Origin: Bin5 sp965221145
GTDB taxonomy: Bacteria; Chloroflexota; Anaerolineae; Caldilineales; Caldilineaceae
Assembly: GCA_965221145.1 (NCBI GenBank)
Contig: OZ244877.1
Coordinates: forward strand, 1,488,001-1,552,000
Length of the DNA: 64,000 nucleotides
Reading direction: 5' to 3'
Position 1 is the stretch's first letter. Each line of letters begins with the position of its first letter. Both the position numbers and the translations under genes were made by a program. Below the pieces are notes generated by a model. The model searched no databases, was not told the origin of the DNA, and saw only the letters and a list, made by a program, of their open reading frames with translations. Below, in pieces: positions 18,301 to 27,156 of this stretch.

Positions 18301-19874
18301 TGCGCACTGTTGCCAAGAATTCGGTTGTGCCAATGGGCCTCAATCTGGCGAACAGAGCCGTCTACTTCGTCTATGCGATGTTCTACCTGCGCGTGCTCGC
18401 GCCAGAGGGCGCCGGTCAATATGCGTGGGTTATCACCGTGTACGGAATATTCGAGATTCTCAGCCGCTACGGACTGGGCACTCTTCTCACACGAGAGGTC
18501 GCGACGGACAAAGATCAGTCCAGCCGATTTCTGACGAATGTGTTGGCCCTGCGCACGTTCTTGTGGGGCGGTAGTCTGATCCTGATGGGGCTGGTTGTGG
18601 GCGGCTACTGGTTCAGAGGGAACATCGGTCAAGCTGAGTTGCGGGCAGTCGCCGTGTTTGCCTTGGTGATGCTTTTCGCCAACTGGTCTGACGCCTTCAG
18701 CAGTTTCTTCAACGCCTTTGAAAAGATGGAGTATCCCGCCGGTCTCGGCATCGCGATGGCGCTCTTGCAAGCGGCTTTGGGCGCGCTCGCTCTGCTGCTG
18801 GGCTGGGGCATTGTCGGGCTGGCGTGGGTGGCGCTGGCGGTGAATCTCGTCCAACTTGTGTGGCTGATCTGGCTGGTGCGCTCGACCCTCTTCAAGCCCG
18901 AATGGAAGTGGGACTGGCCCCTGCAGAAGTGGATGCTGGCAACCAGCGGCCCGTTGATGATCAACCACCTGCTTGCGACGATCTTCTGGCGTATCGACAT
19001 CTGGATTCTACTTCCCCTGGCGGGGGCGGCCAGCGTAGGTCTCTACAGTGTTGGACTCAAGTATCTGGACGGGCTGAACATTATCCCCAGCACCTTCACC
19101 CTGGCGGTCTTCCCGCTGATGAGCCGCTTCGCGAAACAGAAGGGGGCGGCGCTGCTACGCTCCTACACGCTCAGTGTGCGGCTACTCCTGCTGATCAGCT
19201 TGCCGGTGGCAGTGACGATCACACTGTTGGCGCATCCGCTTATCTCGCTTCTCGGCGGGGCAAAGTTTATCAGCGCATCCCACGGGGCGTCCTCGCTTCC
19301 GCCCTCCGTATGCAGTCTGGCGGTGGCAATGTTAGGCACTTTCGATTGCAGCGCGCTCAGCTATCGTGGTGGCGCAGCGTTGGCGTTGCAGGTGATCATT
19401 TGGAGCATTCCTGTCGGCTTCGTCAACAGCGTAACCCAGTACGTCCTCATTGCCGCTGATCAACAACGCTATCTGACGAAGGCGTTCGTTGCCGGCGTCG
19501 TCTTCAACCTGGCTGGCAATCTGTTGTTAATCCCTGTATTCAACTACATCGGCGCGGCCGTGGTAACGATCTTGAGCGAATTCTGCTTGCTACTCCTTTT
19601 CGCTCTGCGCGTTCGTCAACACGTCGGCGCGGTCACCTGGTTGGATCTGATCTGGCGACCAGTGATCTCGGCAGTCGTGATGGGGGCGTTTGTGTACGGG
19701 TTGTCCGCGATTGGAATTGGCGTGTGGCTGGCGATCCTGCCGAGCTGGGCGGTGTACGGCGGGGTCCTGGCGCTGCTAGGCGGCTTCGCCGATGCCGACC
19801 TGCGGGTTGCGGGGGCGGCGCTGCTGAATAGACGCCTCAACTGGCAGATGCAAGACGCAGCAGAGAACGCGTAA
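15396..19874 (+). CDS. YfhO-family membrane protein fused to a polysaccharide flippase
   Basis: A single open frame of about 1492 residues from an ATG overlapping the preceding stop. Residues 1-~950 match YfhO (GT-C-like, many transmembrane segments, then a soluble loop domain with GWKAYLRP). Residues ~965-1492 match a Wzx/MATE-type flippase (NLANRAVYFVYAMFYLRVLAPEGAG..., FWRIDIWILLPLAGAASVGLYS). The pairing suggests a sugar is added and the lipid-linked product flipped by one polypeptide. Between FLLGG-like AKFIS and ALALQVIIWSIP about 35 unusual residues (from ~19270 to 19385) interrupt the flippase pattern. This may be a real loop or a small duplication. Proteins of this size deserve a check for an artefactual join, but no stop or frameshift is seen. 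Confidence 0.85.
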   Translation: MHRLRRFRADLLTLGLLIVLPLLWFGPVLFTGKTLLPYDNLYQSEPWRALQPDTVPHNGLLSDLVLENAVWKLHVRRTLGQGELPLWNPQLFTGTPFFAAGQASVAYFLSVFFYFLPVEAAYGWFTAIQLAVAGINAYLLGRALKLRPVAALFGGIAFQFSGFLIVSVVFTMVIAAAAWLPLLLAIIERVIQKQEEKGTASFRPIPYVVAGGTVVGLVALAGHPEFLYYTLLVAAIYAAARLLVAWRRILAGRETEAVESSEDAASRSLPRGSGIARWWSRSTASALGKIAGWLLLLALVGLAIGAVQLLPLFELVQQNFREGSASYQQVIGWAWPNRHILTFALPDIFGNPSHHHWFDLWDLRWRPATVNRFGEASDTIFWGIKNYVEGGNYVGIGTWALAALAVVVTLGRASHAVESGASNPQRAAPQTLRTPTVIFAALALLSLLFAFGTPLYALLFYGLPGWDQLHSPFRWVFPFTLAMAVLGGIGLEQALSLRTPGSAQRFIAVARVSISCRTIIVALSLMSAAAGLAALLVVAASFFIPAPFVNLAQRVVEGSDLAQSAYADGRMFWGYQSVGLARFGTVAAVSGLLLWLLIRGNRNASPSREAVDGKPLIATMQARVVGALPYAFIIVLFLDLYSVQGSFNPATRAALSPLKNVPPVVQFINQREGVGSDPAIRYAPFRFTTFDPPGSKTFNANVGMYYGWQDIRGYDSIILGQYVGLMNRIADQSGELLYNRIAPIYASGTPANGGNPYAALENPLLDLMGVRYILSELVVPNADTWTKVYQDDAVRVYENLEAFPRAFIATEAVVLPPAEQPLLEADLRRTVFIEEQPIADNALIPSSPQIADTSISRYTANNVFIDVNLSDRGWLVLADAFAPGWKAYLRPFGAPEHDEQELTIHRANAAFRAVYLPESGQWTVRFTYSPMSFKIGLYISFLVAMLSLLLLGWWIWGRYYRPEVTANEVRTVAKNSVVPMGLNLANRAVYFVYAMFYLRVLAPEGAGQYAWVITVYGIFEILSRYGLGTLLTREVATDKDQSSRFLTNVLALRTFLWGGSLILMGLVVGGYWFRGNIGQAELRAVAVFALVMLFANWSDAFSSFFNAFEKMEYPAGLGIAMALLQAALGALALLLGWGIVGLAWVALAVNLVQLVWLIWLVRSTLFKPEWKWDWPLQKWMLATSGPLMINHLLATIFWRIDIWILLPLAGAASVGLYSVGLKYLDGLNIIPSTFTLAVFPLMSRFAKQKGAALLRSYTLSVRLLLLISLPVAVTITLLAHPLISLLGGAKFISASHGASSLPPSVCSLAVAMLGTFDCSALSYRGGAALALQVIIWSIPVGFVNSVTQYVLIAADQQRYLTKAFVAGVVFNLAGNLLLIPVFNYIGAAVVTILSEFCLLLLFALRVRQHVGAVTWLDLIWRPVISAVVMGAFVYGLSAIGIGVWLAILPSWAVYGGVLALLGGFADADLRVAGAALLNRRLNWQMQDAAENA

Positions 19875-19945
19875 ACGCTGTTCTGTCGAGTGGATCGAAG
19901 AGCGTGCGCTCGTTCCCCCAGAGTATTCAGCAAAATATCGGTGGC

Positions 19946-20323
19946 TCAGCGGCGGGCGCGCCAAGGCAGGATCGTGAAGCCGTGCGCCTCCAGCCAATCG
20001 GGGTCCGGGCCGGGCCAGCCGAAGCGCCGTAGATCGATTCGGCCATCGGCAAGGAACTGTACGCCCTCGTCCGCCAGCCGTTCTTGTTGCCGGTCAGTCG
20101 CCAGAGGGTCCCCGCGAGGACTGATGCCCCCTTGGCTGTTGACCACCCGCTGCCAGGGAATGTCGGTGTCATGCGGCAGGCCGCCCAGCGCGTACCCGGC
20201 CATGCGCGGTGACGCCGCGCCGACGATCCACGCGATCTGACCGTATGTCGCCACCTGCCCAGGAGGGATCTGCCGCACGACGAGGCGCATTTTCTGATAG
20301 ACAGTTTCGTCAAATTCAGCCAT
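19946..20323 (-). CDS. alkyltransferase-like (ATL) DNA-repair protein
   Basis: 125 residues of the O6-methylguanine-DNA methyltransferase fold: PPGQVATYGQIAWIVG, then the recognition helix and active-site strand. The usual PCHR is PWQRVVNSQGGIS, so the acceptor Cys is Trp. In the ATL family such proteins bind O6-alkylguanine and pass it to nucleotide excision repair rather than removing it. Length fits an ATL. It is convergent with the flippase gene. The 20324-20530 gap shows no gene. Confidence 0.85.
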   Translation of the reverse strand: MAEFDETVYQKMRLVVRQIPPGQVATYGQIAWIVGAASPRMAGYALGGLPHDTDIPWQRVVNSQGGISPRGDPLATDRQQERLADEGVQFLADGRIDLRRFGWPGPDPDWLEAHGFTILPWRARR

Positions 20324-20530
20324 CGGAATCTGCTCCCTGATGTACGACTGCGCCCCGAACTGTCCTGCCGGAACGCATTGGGCTGATTCGCACGCGTTCC
20401 TCGATCAATTGCCCGATGATCCTGCCACTGCCCTCTGCGTTCGCGCAAAACCGGGCAACAGCCGACCAGAACGTTTCGCCCCATCCCGCCGACAAATGCC
20501 TCCGGTTTGGCGATTCGGCCATGCGCGACT

Positions 20531-21457
20531 ATGCTTGCCTTCATGGAAGTCTCGATTCCAGCTCTGATGACGGACTGGACATTTTATCCTGACTCGGCCG
20601 CGGCCCTCCTGCTCCTCGCCCTGCCCTACCTGTGGGGCTGGCTGCGGCTGAGGCGCAAACGCGCCCCTTTGGCGACGGTTGGTCGCCTGTTCAGCTTTGC
20701 CGGAGGCGTGTCGGCCCTCGGGCTGGCATTCCTCTCGCCGCTTGTCGCCATACAGCAGGAACTACTTATGGGCAGGGCAGCGCAGCAGATTTTCATCGGC
20801 CTTCTGGCTCCTCCGCTCCTATGGCTGGCCTGTCCGGCGCACGTTGTCCTGCGCGGTCTGCCGGTATCCGTCCGGCGATGGGTGGTGCGAAGGCTGAAGG
20901 ATTCGACGCTGTCAGGGCGCTTCGTTCGCAGGGCGACGCACCCTCTCGTCGTCTGGATGTTCGCGTTCAGCGTCTTCCTGCTGTGGCACGAGCCGGGCAT
21001 CGCCAACTGGTTGCTTGCCCATCCCGCTGTCTATCGCCTCAGCCTGTGGGGCGTCTGGATTACATACATGCTTTTCTGGTGGCATCCACTGGGAACCGGC
21101 CCGCGCCTACGGCCCGCGATGACACCCGTCATTGGCTTTCTCTATGTAATCATCGGTGGCGAGGTGCCGAATATGGTGACCGGCGTGACGCTTGCCTTCC
21201 GCCAGACGCCTGCCTATGATTACTATGCGGGCCGAATGGCCGTTCCAGGTCTGACGGTCATTCAGGATCAGATGATCAGCGGTGGGATGATCTGGTTTCT
21301 CGGCAGTATCATCTACGTCGGCGTCGCGGTGGCGCTCCTGGGTCGGGTCTTCCGCAACTTTGAAGCGCCGCAGCCGCCTCCGATCAGTTGGGACGCTACG
21401 GAGCGGACCATAGCGCCTGGCCTGGAGCACCGGGTCCTGGGCCAAAGATCAAAGTGA
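20531..21457 (+). CDS. ctaG: cytochrome c oxidase assembly factor CtaG (caa3 type)
   Basis: Multi-span membrane protein needed for caa3-type oxidase assembly. Seven or so hydrophobic segments are visible, with the family features MGRAAQQIFIGLLAPPLLWLA, FLLWHEPGIANW and FWWHPLGTGPRL, including conserved His near the membrane face. Starts at 20531, 20543 or 20567 are possible and none has a clear ribosome site. It complements the Sco gene at 3.25 kb, but no oxidase subunit is in the window. Confidence 0.85.
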   Translation: MLAFMEVSIPALMTDWTFYPDSAAALLLLALPYLWGWLRLRRKRAPLATVGRLFSFAGGVSALGLAFLSPLVAIQQELLMGRAAQQIFIGLLAPPLLWLACPAHVVLRGLPVSVRRWVVRRLKDSTLSGRFVRRATHPLVVWMFAFSVFLLWHEPGIANWLLAHPAVYRLSLWGVWITYMLFWWHPLGTGPRLRPAMTPVIGFLYVIIGGEVPNMVTGVTLAFRQTPAYDYYAGRMAVPGLTVIQDQMISGGMIWFLGSIIYVGVAVALLGRVFRNFEAPQPPPISWDATERTIAPGLEHRVLGQRSK

Positions 21458-21538
21458 GCTTAACACGAAAAGCAACGAAGGCAACGATGGTCCGACTGGC
21501 GCCCTGTAGCCGACGACCAATCTGCGAACTGGAAGGGT

Positions 21539-23623
21539 ATGGATACTGAAATGCGCAGCGGCAGCCAGCCGCTACAACGATCTTTCCAGCAAAATCCAAC
21601 CACCCGCAACTCAGCCTGTTGGTATGGCAGGCGGTCTACGACGCCTGGCATCGTACTGCTCCTCTGTCTCTGCACCGCGTTTCTGGCCTCCTGCGCCTCA
21701 TTCGCCCAAGAATTCTTTCAGCGATACAACCGTCAAGACCGCATTGCACAGATCAGTGTGCATAGTCAGGCTACGCCCGATTCTCCGCGGCCGTCCTCAG
21801 CAGAGGAGTCGATGACGGGACAGAATGTGTTCGTGCCTATGCGCGATTTACGGGAGTTGGCACTGCGTCTGCGTCCTGACGTGAACAGCATCCCGGAATC
21901 CGTGCGCGCGCCCCAATATGCGGTCGGGGACCGGATTCCTTTCTGGGCTTCCAACATCGACTACAATGAGCAGTTTCAGCTTGAGGCTGAGTTGCTGTAC
22001 AAGAACGATGTGGTCTATGTCTGGGTAGAAAGCGGCCATGAACTGGATCTGAACGCGATGACCGCATCGGCAGATAACTTTGCCCAGAAGATCTATCCGC
22101 ATGTGCGGGCCTTTTTCGGCACGGAATCGAATCCAGGCATTGACGAAGACCGGCGTCTGCACATTCTCCATGCCACCAATCTGGGGCGCGGCATCGCCGG
22201 TTATTTCAGCAGCGCCGACTCGTTCAGTTTGCTGGCGAATCCGTACTCCAACCAGAAGGAGATGTTCTACATCAGCCTGGACTGGCTGAAACAAATCTAC
22301 AACTTTGAGGAGTACGAAACCGTATTGGCCCACGAATTTCAGCACATGGTTCACTGGTACAATGATCGCAATGAGGAAACGTGGGTCAATGAAGGGATGA
22401 GTGAACTGGCGCAGGAAGTTGCCGGTTATCCCCCGGACATTGGCTTCGCCCGCGTATACGCCGCTCAGCCGGACACGCAACTGAACACCTGGACTTTAGA
22501 CCCGAATGACAACGGCAGGCATTACGGGGGAGCCTATCTGTTCATGGCCTATTTCTTGCAGAGGTTTGGTGAAGAGTTGACGCGGGCCGTCGTAGCGCAA
22601 CCGGCCAACGGCATCCAGGGGTTCACGGACGCGTTGCGGGAGGCCGGTTCGGCGCTTGCATTTGAAGACGTATTCGCCGATTGGGTCATCGCCAACTATG
22701 TCAACGATTACGACGCGTTGGGCGAAGAGGGAGTCTATGGCTACCGCCAGCTGCAGTTGCCTGGGCGCGTCCAGGAAGAGACCTTCCGTCGCTATCCCCA
22801 GGAGACGAGGCAGAGCAGCGTGCGCAATTTCGGCGTTGATTACATCGCATTGCGTGGCCCCGGCGATGTGTCGGTTCATTTTCGAGGGAATCTCAGCACG
22901 CGTTTCGCGGACGTAGACCCCTACAGCGGTGAATCTGTCTGGTGGAGCAATCGGGCGGACGATTCCGACGTCCGCCTGACGCGGGCATTTGACTTCTCCG
23001 ACGTGCCCGCCGGTGAAGACCTGACGATGAGCGTGCAAATGTGGTTCGACATCGAGGCAGACTACGACTATGGCTACGTGCTTGTCAGCCGCGACGGGCG
23101 CAAGTGGGACATTCTGCCCGGTCAGCGCACGACCATTACGAACCCCAGCGGCAACAGTTTTGGCCACGCCTACACGGCAAAGAGTGCGGCCACGCCCGGT
23201 GGCGAAACACCAGGGTGGGTGCAGGAGTCCTTTGATCTGCACGCCTATGCCAGCGATAAAATACTGGTGCGCTTCGAGTACGTTACCGATGATGCGGTGA
23301 ATGCGCCCGGCTGGTTCATTGACGACATCAACATTCCCGCGATTGGCTATGCGGCGGACTTTGAAAACGGTGCGGATGGTTGGGAGAGCGAAGGCTGGCT
23401 GCTGACCGATAATCAGCTTCCCCAGAAATGGCTCGTGCAGATTATGGCGTTCTATGACGGCGAACTTGTGAGGGTCGAACAAGCGCCGGTGGGGGTAGAC
23501 GGAGCGGCCCGCATCGACGTAGACGGATTGCGCCCGGACAGCGAAGTAGTGTTGGCCATAAGTGGTCTGACGCCGGGCACGACCGAAGAGGCTCTGTACG
23601 AATACCGTATCGAGCAGCGGTGA
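21539..23623 (+). CDS. zinc-metalloprotease-like lipoprotein (HEFQH)
   Basis: 694 residues. A lipobox (CTAFLASC, about residues 45-52) implies surface anchoring. A zincin motif HEFQH at 265-269 is followed by WVNEGMSE with a candidate third ligand or catalytic Glu at about 285. After residue ~420 the chain is beta-rich, with paired WFDIEADYDYGYVLVS and GWFIDDINIPAI segments like those after the catalytic domain in immune-inhibitor-A type proteases. A GGAAGGG site abuts the ATG at 21539, so the next ATG (21551) is also possible. Exported protease is the likeliest role; substrate unknown. Confidence 0.78.
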   Translation: MDTEMRSGSQPLQRSFQQNPTTRNSACWYGRRSTTPGIVLLLCLCTAFLASCASFAQEFFQRYNRQDRIAQISVHSQATPDSPRPSSAEESMTGQNVFVPMRDLRELALRLRPDVNSIPESVRAPQYAVGDRIPFWASNIDYNEQFQLEAELLYKNDVVYVWVESGHELDLNAMTASADNFAQKIYPHVRAFFGTESNPGIDEDRRLHILHATNLGRGIAGYFSSADSFSLLANPYSNQKEMFYISLDWLKQIYNFEEYETVLAHEFQHMVHWYNDRNEETWVNEGMSELAQEVAGYPPDIGFARVYAAQPDTQLNTWTLDPNDNGRHYGGAYLFMAYFLQRFGEELTRAVVAQPANGIQGFTDALREAGSALAFEDVFADWVIANYVNDYDALGEEGVYGYRQLQLPGRVQEETFRRYPQETRQSSVRNFGVDYIALRGPGDVSVHFRGNLSTRFADVDPYSGESVWWSNRADDSDVRLTRAFDFSDVPAGEDLTMSVQMWFDIEADYDYGYVLVSRDGRKWDILPGQRTTITNPSGNSFGHAYTAKSAATPGGETPGWVQESFDLHAYASDKILVRFEYVTDDAVNAPGWFIDDINIPAIGYAADFENGADGWESEGWLLTDNQLPQKWLVQIMAFYDGELVRVEQAPVGVDGAARIDVDGLRPDSEVVLAISGLTPGTTEEALYEYRIEQR

Positions 23624-23670
23624 GGCCGCAGGCAGCCGCCCGCAATGCCGCCTAACATCGTTCGATGAAA

Positions 23671-24222
23671 CTATTCCTGGTTCTTGCCCAGGGCGCGTCC
23701 GCGAATGATACGGGACAGACCGACGCCGAGGAGAAAACCGGCGACGATATCTCCGATATAGTGGATATTCAACGCCACTCTGGCCCAACTGATCCACAGG
23801 ACAAGCAATGGGGCCAGTTTGCCGGCGCCGGGCCAGAAGGCGCTGGCCCACGTCAAAATGACGCCGCAACGCACACCGTGCCCACTGGGAAAGCTATGCG
23901 CGTCCGCGCCGCCCGCGTAGAGAAAACGCCCGCTGCCGGGGCGGGGACGGCGAACCGCCTGTTTGACAAGCATCGTCCCCAGCAAGCCGCCTGCAAACGA
24001 CAGAATCCAGCCAACCAGCGTGCTTCGCTTCAGTTGGTTGCCGCGGGACTGTCGCCACAGAAAGAGTGTTACCAGCAGCCACAACACTGAGTCGCCGAGA
24101 TGGGCGCCAATGTGGGCCAGCCAGAAGAGAGGGTGGCCCACCGAAAGCTGATCGTCTTTCAAGGCAGTGCGCGTGCTGTACGTTTCATCCAGCCCGGTCA
24201 GAACGTCCAAGAGGGAGCGCAT
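23671..24222 (-). CDS. PAP2-family membrane phosphatase
   Basis: 183 residues with several membrane helices and all three PAP2 signatures: KQAVRRPRP, SFPSGH and RVALNIHYIGDI. The family dephosphorylates phosphatidic acid, undecaprenyl pyrophosphate or similar lipids at the outer membrane face. Recycling of undecaprenyl carrier would fit the nearby glycan genes but is inference. It starts 9 bases after the NTP-transferase stop, so both are probably cotranscribed. Confidence 0.88.
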   Translation of the reverse strand: MRSLLDVLTGLDETYSTRTALKDDQLSVGHPLFWLAHIGAHLGDSVLWLLVTLFLWRQSRGNQLKRSTLVGWILSFAGGLLGTMLVKQAVRRPRPGSGRFLYAGGADAHSFPSGHGVRCGVILTWASAFWPGAGKLAPLLVLWISWARVALNIHYIGDIVAGFLLGVGLSRIIRGRALGKNQE

Positions 24223-24231
24223 ACTCAGACC

Positions 24232-25062
24232 TTACTCGCGGCCTCCGTCCGACCGGCCGCGGGGGCGGGTATTGGCCGGATGGTCGGGATGTGCCCGTAG
24301 ATAGGCCTCCACTTGGGCCAGCTGCTCCGGCTTGTCTATATCCATACCCGCTTCCGCGATCGGCAGGACAACCGGAATGCCGCGGAGATCGGCGATTCGG
24401 TCGGCGATGTCGAGAATGTCGGCAATGGACAGACGGCGCAGGAGGAATCTGAACAGGGTCGGCAGGCCGAGTTCCCACACCTGCGCCAGTACATTCTTGC
24501 GGTTGTCGATGAAGTAGCGGACGCGCTCCTGGATGCGGAAGCCAGCCGACAGGCGCCCCAGATACAGATCACTGCTGCAATAAGAGCCTTCCCTCAGTGG
24601 CAGGTAGGTGCGTCTGCTCTGGGGAAAGGCGGCGAGCATGATGTCTTTGCGGACGATGCCCCAATAGGCATCCAACGAGAGTGGCTCGCACGCTTCGATG
24701 AAGCGGTTGACAGTTTCGCCCGTAAGCAGGGCGACATCGGCTGAGAGCGCGATGACATAGCGGTCGTTTGGGTTCAACTCTTGAAGTTTTCGCAGCCCCG
24801 CATTCTGGCTGGCCCACAGGCTGGGCTGGTTTGGCACATGATGCACAGCCACCCCGAAATCAATCTCCCCCGGTTTTATGCCGACGACGACGATTTCGCC
24901 GATGCGGTCACTCTCCGCCAGCGCCTGTACCACATGCCAGGCCATCGGCATACCCGCCACGGGCACGAGCGACTTGTGGGCCGCGCCGACAACTGCGCTG
25001 ACCTTATCCTGCTTGTCCGGGTCATAACCGGCGGTGATAAATGCGTCGAACCGTTCCTGCAA
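24232..25062 (-). CDS. MobA-like nucleotidyltransferase family protein
   Basis: Resembles the MobA-like NTP transferase fold (FDAFITAGYDPDK at the start, KSLVPVAGMPM, then ALSADVALLTGE as the metal-binding segment). It departs from the usual LAAGxGxRMG loop, so the nucleotide specificity is unclear. A TTG at 25062 is chosen because GAAGGGGGC lies just upstream; a TTG at 25092 is the alternative. The C-terminal half (AEAGMDIDKPEQLAQVEAYL) is typical of sugar or CDP-alcohol nucleotidyltransferases. It is followed by the PAP2 gene, hinting at a lipid or glycan pathway. Confidence 0.65.
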   Translation of the reverse strand: MQERFDAFITAGYDPDKQDKVSAVVGAAHKSLVPVAGMPMAWHVVQALAESDRIGEIVVVGIKPGEIDFGVAVHHVPNQPSLWASQNAGLRKLQELNPNDRYVIALSADVALLTGETVNRFIEACEPLSLDAYWGIVRKDIMLAAFPQSRRTYLPLREGSYCSSDLYLGRLSAGFRIQERVRYFIDNRKNVLAQVWELGLPTLFRFLLRRLSIADILDIADRIADLRGIPVVLPIAEAGMDIDKPEQLAQVEAYLRAHPDHPANTRPRGRSDGGRE

Positions 25063-25196
25063 AGCGCCCCCTTCTCGCGCAATAGAACGCAACCCTGGCG
25101 TATGACCGGAGTTTAGGAGGGGAACGTTTTATCCGCTCCCACTCCTGGCAGTAGGTTGCTGTTCAAGCCGGGCCGCATTGGGGGGACGGCAGATCG

Positions 25197-25394
25197 CTAT
25201 TGGGAGCGATCGATAGCGATGCGCAGGCGGTACTCTTCCGCCATCAACTGTTCGACTTCACTTTCCAATTGCTGCCGTTGCCGCCGCTGATGCGGATTGT
25301 CTGATTGACGAACTACCTCCAGTTGCCGCCGCGCCCTGGTCAGTTCACGCAGAACCTCCTGTTTACGGGCGATCAGCGACTCCCGGTCATTCAT
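25197..25394 (-). CDS. small coiled-coil protein downstream of tatC
   Basis: 65 residues from MNDRESL, almost entirely charged heptad-like helix (RELTRARRQLEVVRQ, LESEVEQLMAEEYRLR). No known domain. Its ATG overlaps the tatC end by 8 bases, which supports a real cotranscribed gene. Function unknown. Confidence 0.55.
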   Translation of the reverse strand: MNDRESLIARKQEVLRELTRARRQLEVVRQSDNPHQRRQRQQLESEVEQLMAEEYRLRIAIDRSQ

Positions 25395-26172
25395 CTTCGC
25401 CTCCCCAGTCCATTTCATCGACGCTACGCGGCGCTCGCGGCTTGTAAAGCAGGTATGCCAGCCCGACACCGAGGAAATAGAGGCAGATGAGCGGCGCCAT
25501 CACAATCGTCATGTTGACCGGATCGATCGTAGGCGTGATCATCGCCGCCACAACCGAGATGACGACGACCGCCTGCCGCCACATCCCCAGCAGCCGCGGC
25601 CCGCTGACGAGGCCAATGCGCGCCAGAAACGCGATCACGAGAGGAGTTTCAAAGGAAACACCAATCCAGAAGACGATGCGGGTGTAAAAGCCGACGTAGC
25701 GGTCAACGGTCCACTCCTGATCGATGACATCTCCCAGGAAGTTTTGCAGGAAGCCGACGGCCACCGGCAGCATGACAAAATGGGCAAACGACACGCCGCC
25801 GAAGAACAAGAGCATGAATCCCGGCAGGAGCATAAACAGGCTGCGTTTTTCGTGGGGGAAAAGCCCTGGAGCGATGAATGCCACGATCTGGTAGACCAGC
25901 ACCGGCATGGCAACGATCACGCCCATCACGAACATGACCTTAAAAAACACGAAAATTGTGTCGGTCGGACCGATGGCGATTAGCTTTTCTTCGACTGGAC
26001 TCGTTATGAACGCAATAACCGGCTCCACGAAGGCGATGCTGGCGACAACACCGAAGATCAGCGCGCCGACGATCCAGATCATCCGATTTCGGAGTTCAGT
26101 CAGATGTTCCAGCAACCCCATGCGGCTGCCGTCAAATGGATCTTGTTCCAGCGCCGTGTCCAGCTGCGTCAT
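25387..26172 (-). CDS. tatC: Sec-independent protein translocase TatC
   Basis: Integral receptor of the twin-arginine translocase. 261 residues with six hydrophobic segments and the conserved N-terminal LLEHLTELRNRM and first periplasmic loop, plus FGVSFAHFVMLP-like and VSFETPLVIAFL segments. Its start overlaps the tatA/B stop by an ATGA. It forms a small operon with tatA/B upstream. Confidence 0.96.
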   Translation of the reverse strand: MTQLDTALEQDPFDGSRMGLLEHLTELRNRMIWIVGALIFGVVASIAFVEPVIAFITSPVEEKLIAIGPTDTIFVFFKVMFVMGVIVAMPVLVYQIVAFIAPGLFPHEKRSLFMLLPGFMLLFFGGVSFAHFVMLPVAVGFLQNFLGDVIDQEWTVDRYVGFYTRIVFWIGVSFETPLVIAFLARIGLVSGPRLLGMWRQAVVVISVVAAMITPTIDPVNMTIVMAPLICLYFLGVGLAYLLYKPRAPRSVDEMDWGGEDE

Positions 26173-27140
26173 GCCTGCGTCTCCTCGCTACCGTCGTCGC
26201 CCGACTCCTCCTGTGTCTCAGTCACTGCGAGAACCGGCTGTTCATCTGAATCAACGCCACTCTCTTGCACGTTAAGCTCGCTGTCAGCGACCACACCCGT
26301 GGACCCATCGCGGTCGTCACCCAGCGCGGCGGATTCGTCGCCCGCAGGCGCGTCAACCTGATCTGTCTCAGCGTCCTTCGGCTCGGGCGCTTCTTCCTCT
26401 GCGGCCTTCTGCGCGGCCAGCGCCTGACGCCGATCTTCCGCGCGCCGCTGGGCGCGTTTGTTGCGCTCCTCAACATATGATGAGTTCGATCCGCTGGAAC
26501 TGGACTGTCTCTTCGCCCGCTGTTGCTTGCGCAAATCGGCAAGGGTCTTGACACCGCGCTTCTGTGTATTGTTCGTCTGTCGCGGCGTGGAGCCGACAGC
26601 CGGATTGCGCGTTGTCACTTTGGACGAACTGGCGCTCGGCGCCGAAGGGATTGCAGTTTCCGTCGTCGTGGACTTGCCGTCGGCGCTTTCGCCGCTCTGC
26701 TGACGTCCGTTCGTCGAGGCCGACGCGTTCAGGTCGGACAGGGCCGGCTGGGAAGCGGTCGCGGCAGTCTCGGGGGCGATCGTTTTTTCCTCGGAATCCG
26801 TCGACTCTGCGCCAATGGTCTGGGTCGTCTGCGGTTGAGAGGGCGCCGAAGTCTGTCTCGTGGAGGCTGCGGACTTCCGGCTGGCTCCCTTGGCGGACTT
26901 TTCGTCCTCCTCCTCCTCGTCCATCAGTTGCTGGATGTGATAGCTGGGATCGAGTTCGCGCAAGTCGCCAACCTCTTCTTTGACCTGGCGCGTCAGTTCG
27001 CCGGACAGTTTCTGCAATCGTCGAATAAAGCCCATGACTTCCCTGGTCACCTTGGGCAGCCGCTCCGGGCCAAGAAAAATCAGAGCGAAGATCATAATGA
27101 AGATTAATTCGAGGACGCCAATGCCGAAGATGCTGTTCAT
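26169..27140 (-). CDS. TatA/TatB-type translocase subunit with long acidic tail
   Basis: The first ~60 residues are a TatA/B module: short transmembrane helix IFGIGVLELIFIMIFALIFLG, hinge PERLPK, and amphipathic helix. The remaining ~250 residues are low complexity, rich in S, T, E, Q and A, with runs such as DEEEEDE. TatA is usually 60-90 and TatB 100-170 residues, so 323 is long. TatB-like by length, but Chloroflexota often have a single TatA/B. Coupled to tatC by an ATGA overlap. Confidence 0.88.
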   Translation of the reverse strand: MNSIFGIGVLELIFIMIFALIFLGPERLPKVTREVMGFIRRLQKLSGELTRQVKEEVGDLRELDPSYHIQQLMDEEEEDEKSAKGASRKSAASTRQTSAPSQPQTTQTIGAESTDSEEKTIAPETAATASQPALSDLNASASTNGRQQSGESADGKSTTTETAIPSAPSASSSKVTTRNPAVGSTPRQTNNTQKRGVKTLADLRKQQRAKRQSSSSGSNSSYVEERNKRAQRRAEDRRQALAAQKAAEEEAPEPKDAETDQVDAPAGDESAALGDDRDGSTGVVADSELNVQESGVDSDEQPVLAVTETQEESGDDGSEETQA

Positions 27141-27156
27141 GCCAGGAGTTACCGGC

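Noticed and set aside
17361..18968. 535-residue minus-strand ORF antisense to the YfhO-flippase gene
   Set aside because: Low-complexity, His/Gln/Arg-rich translation with no domain; a typical GC-rich shadow of a real membrane-protein gene.
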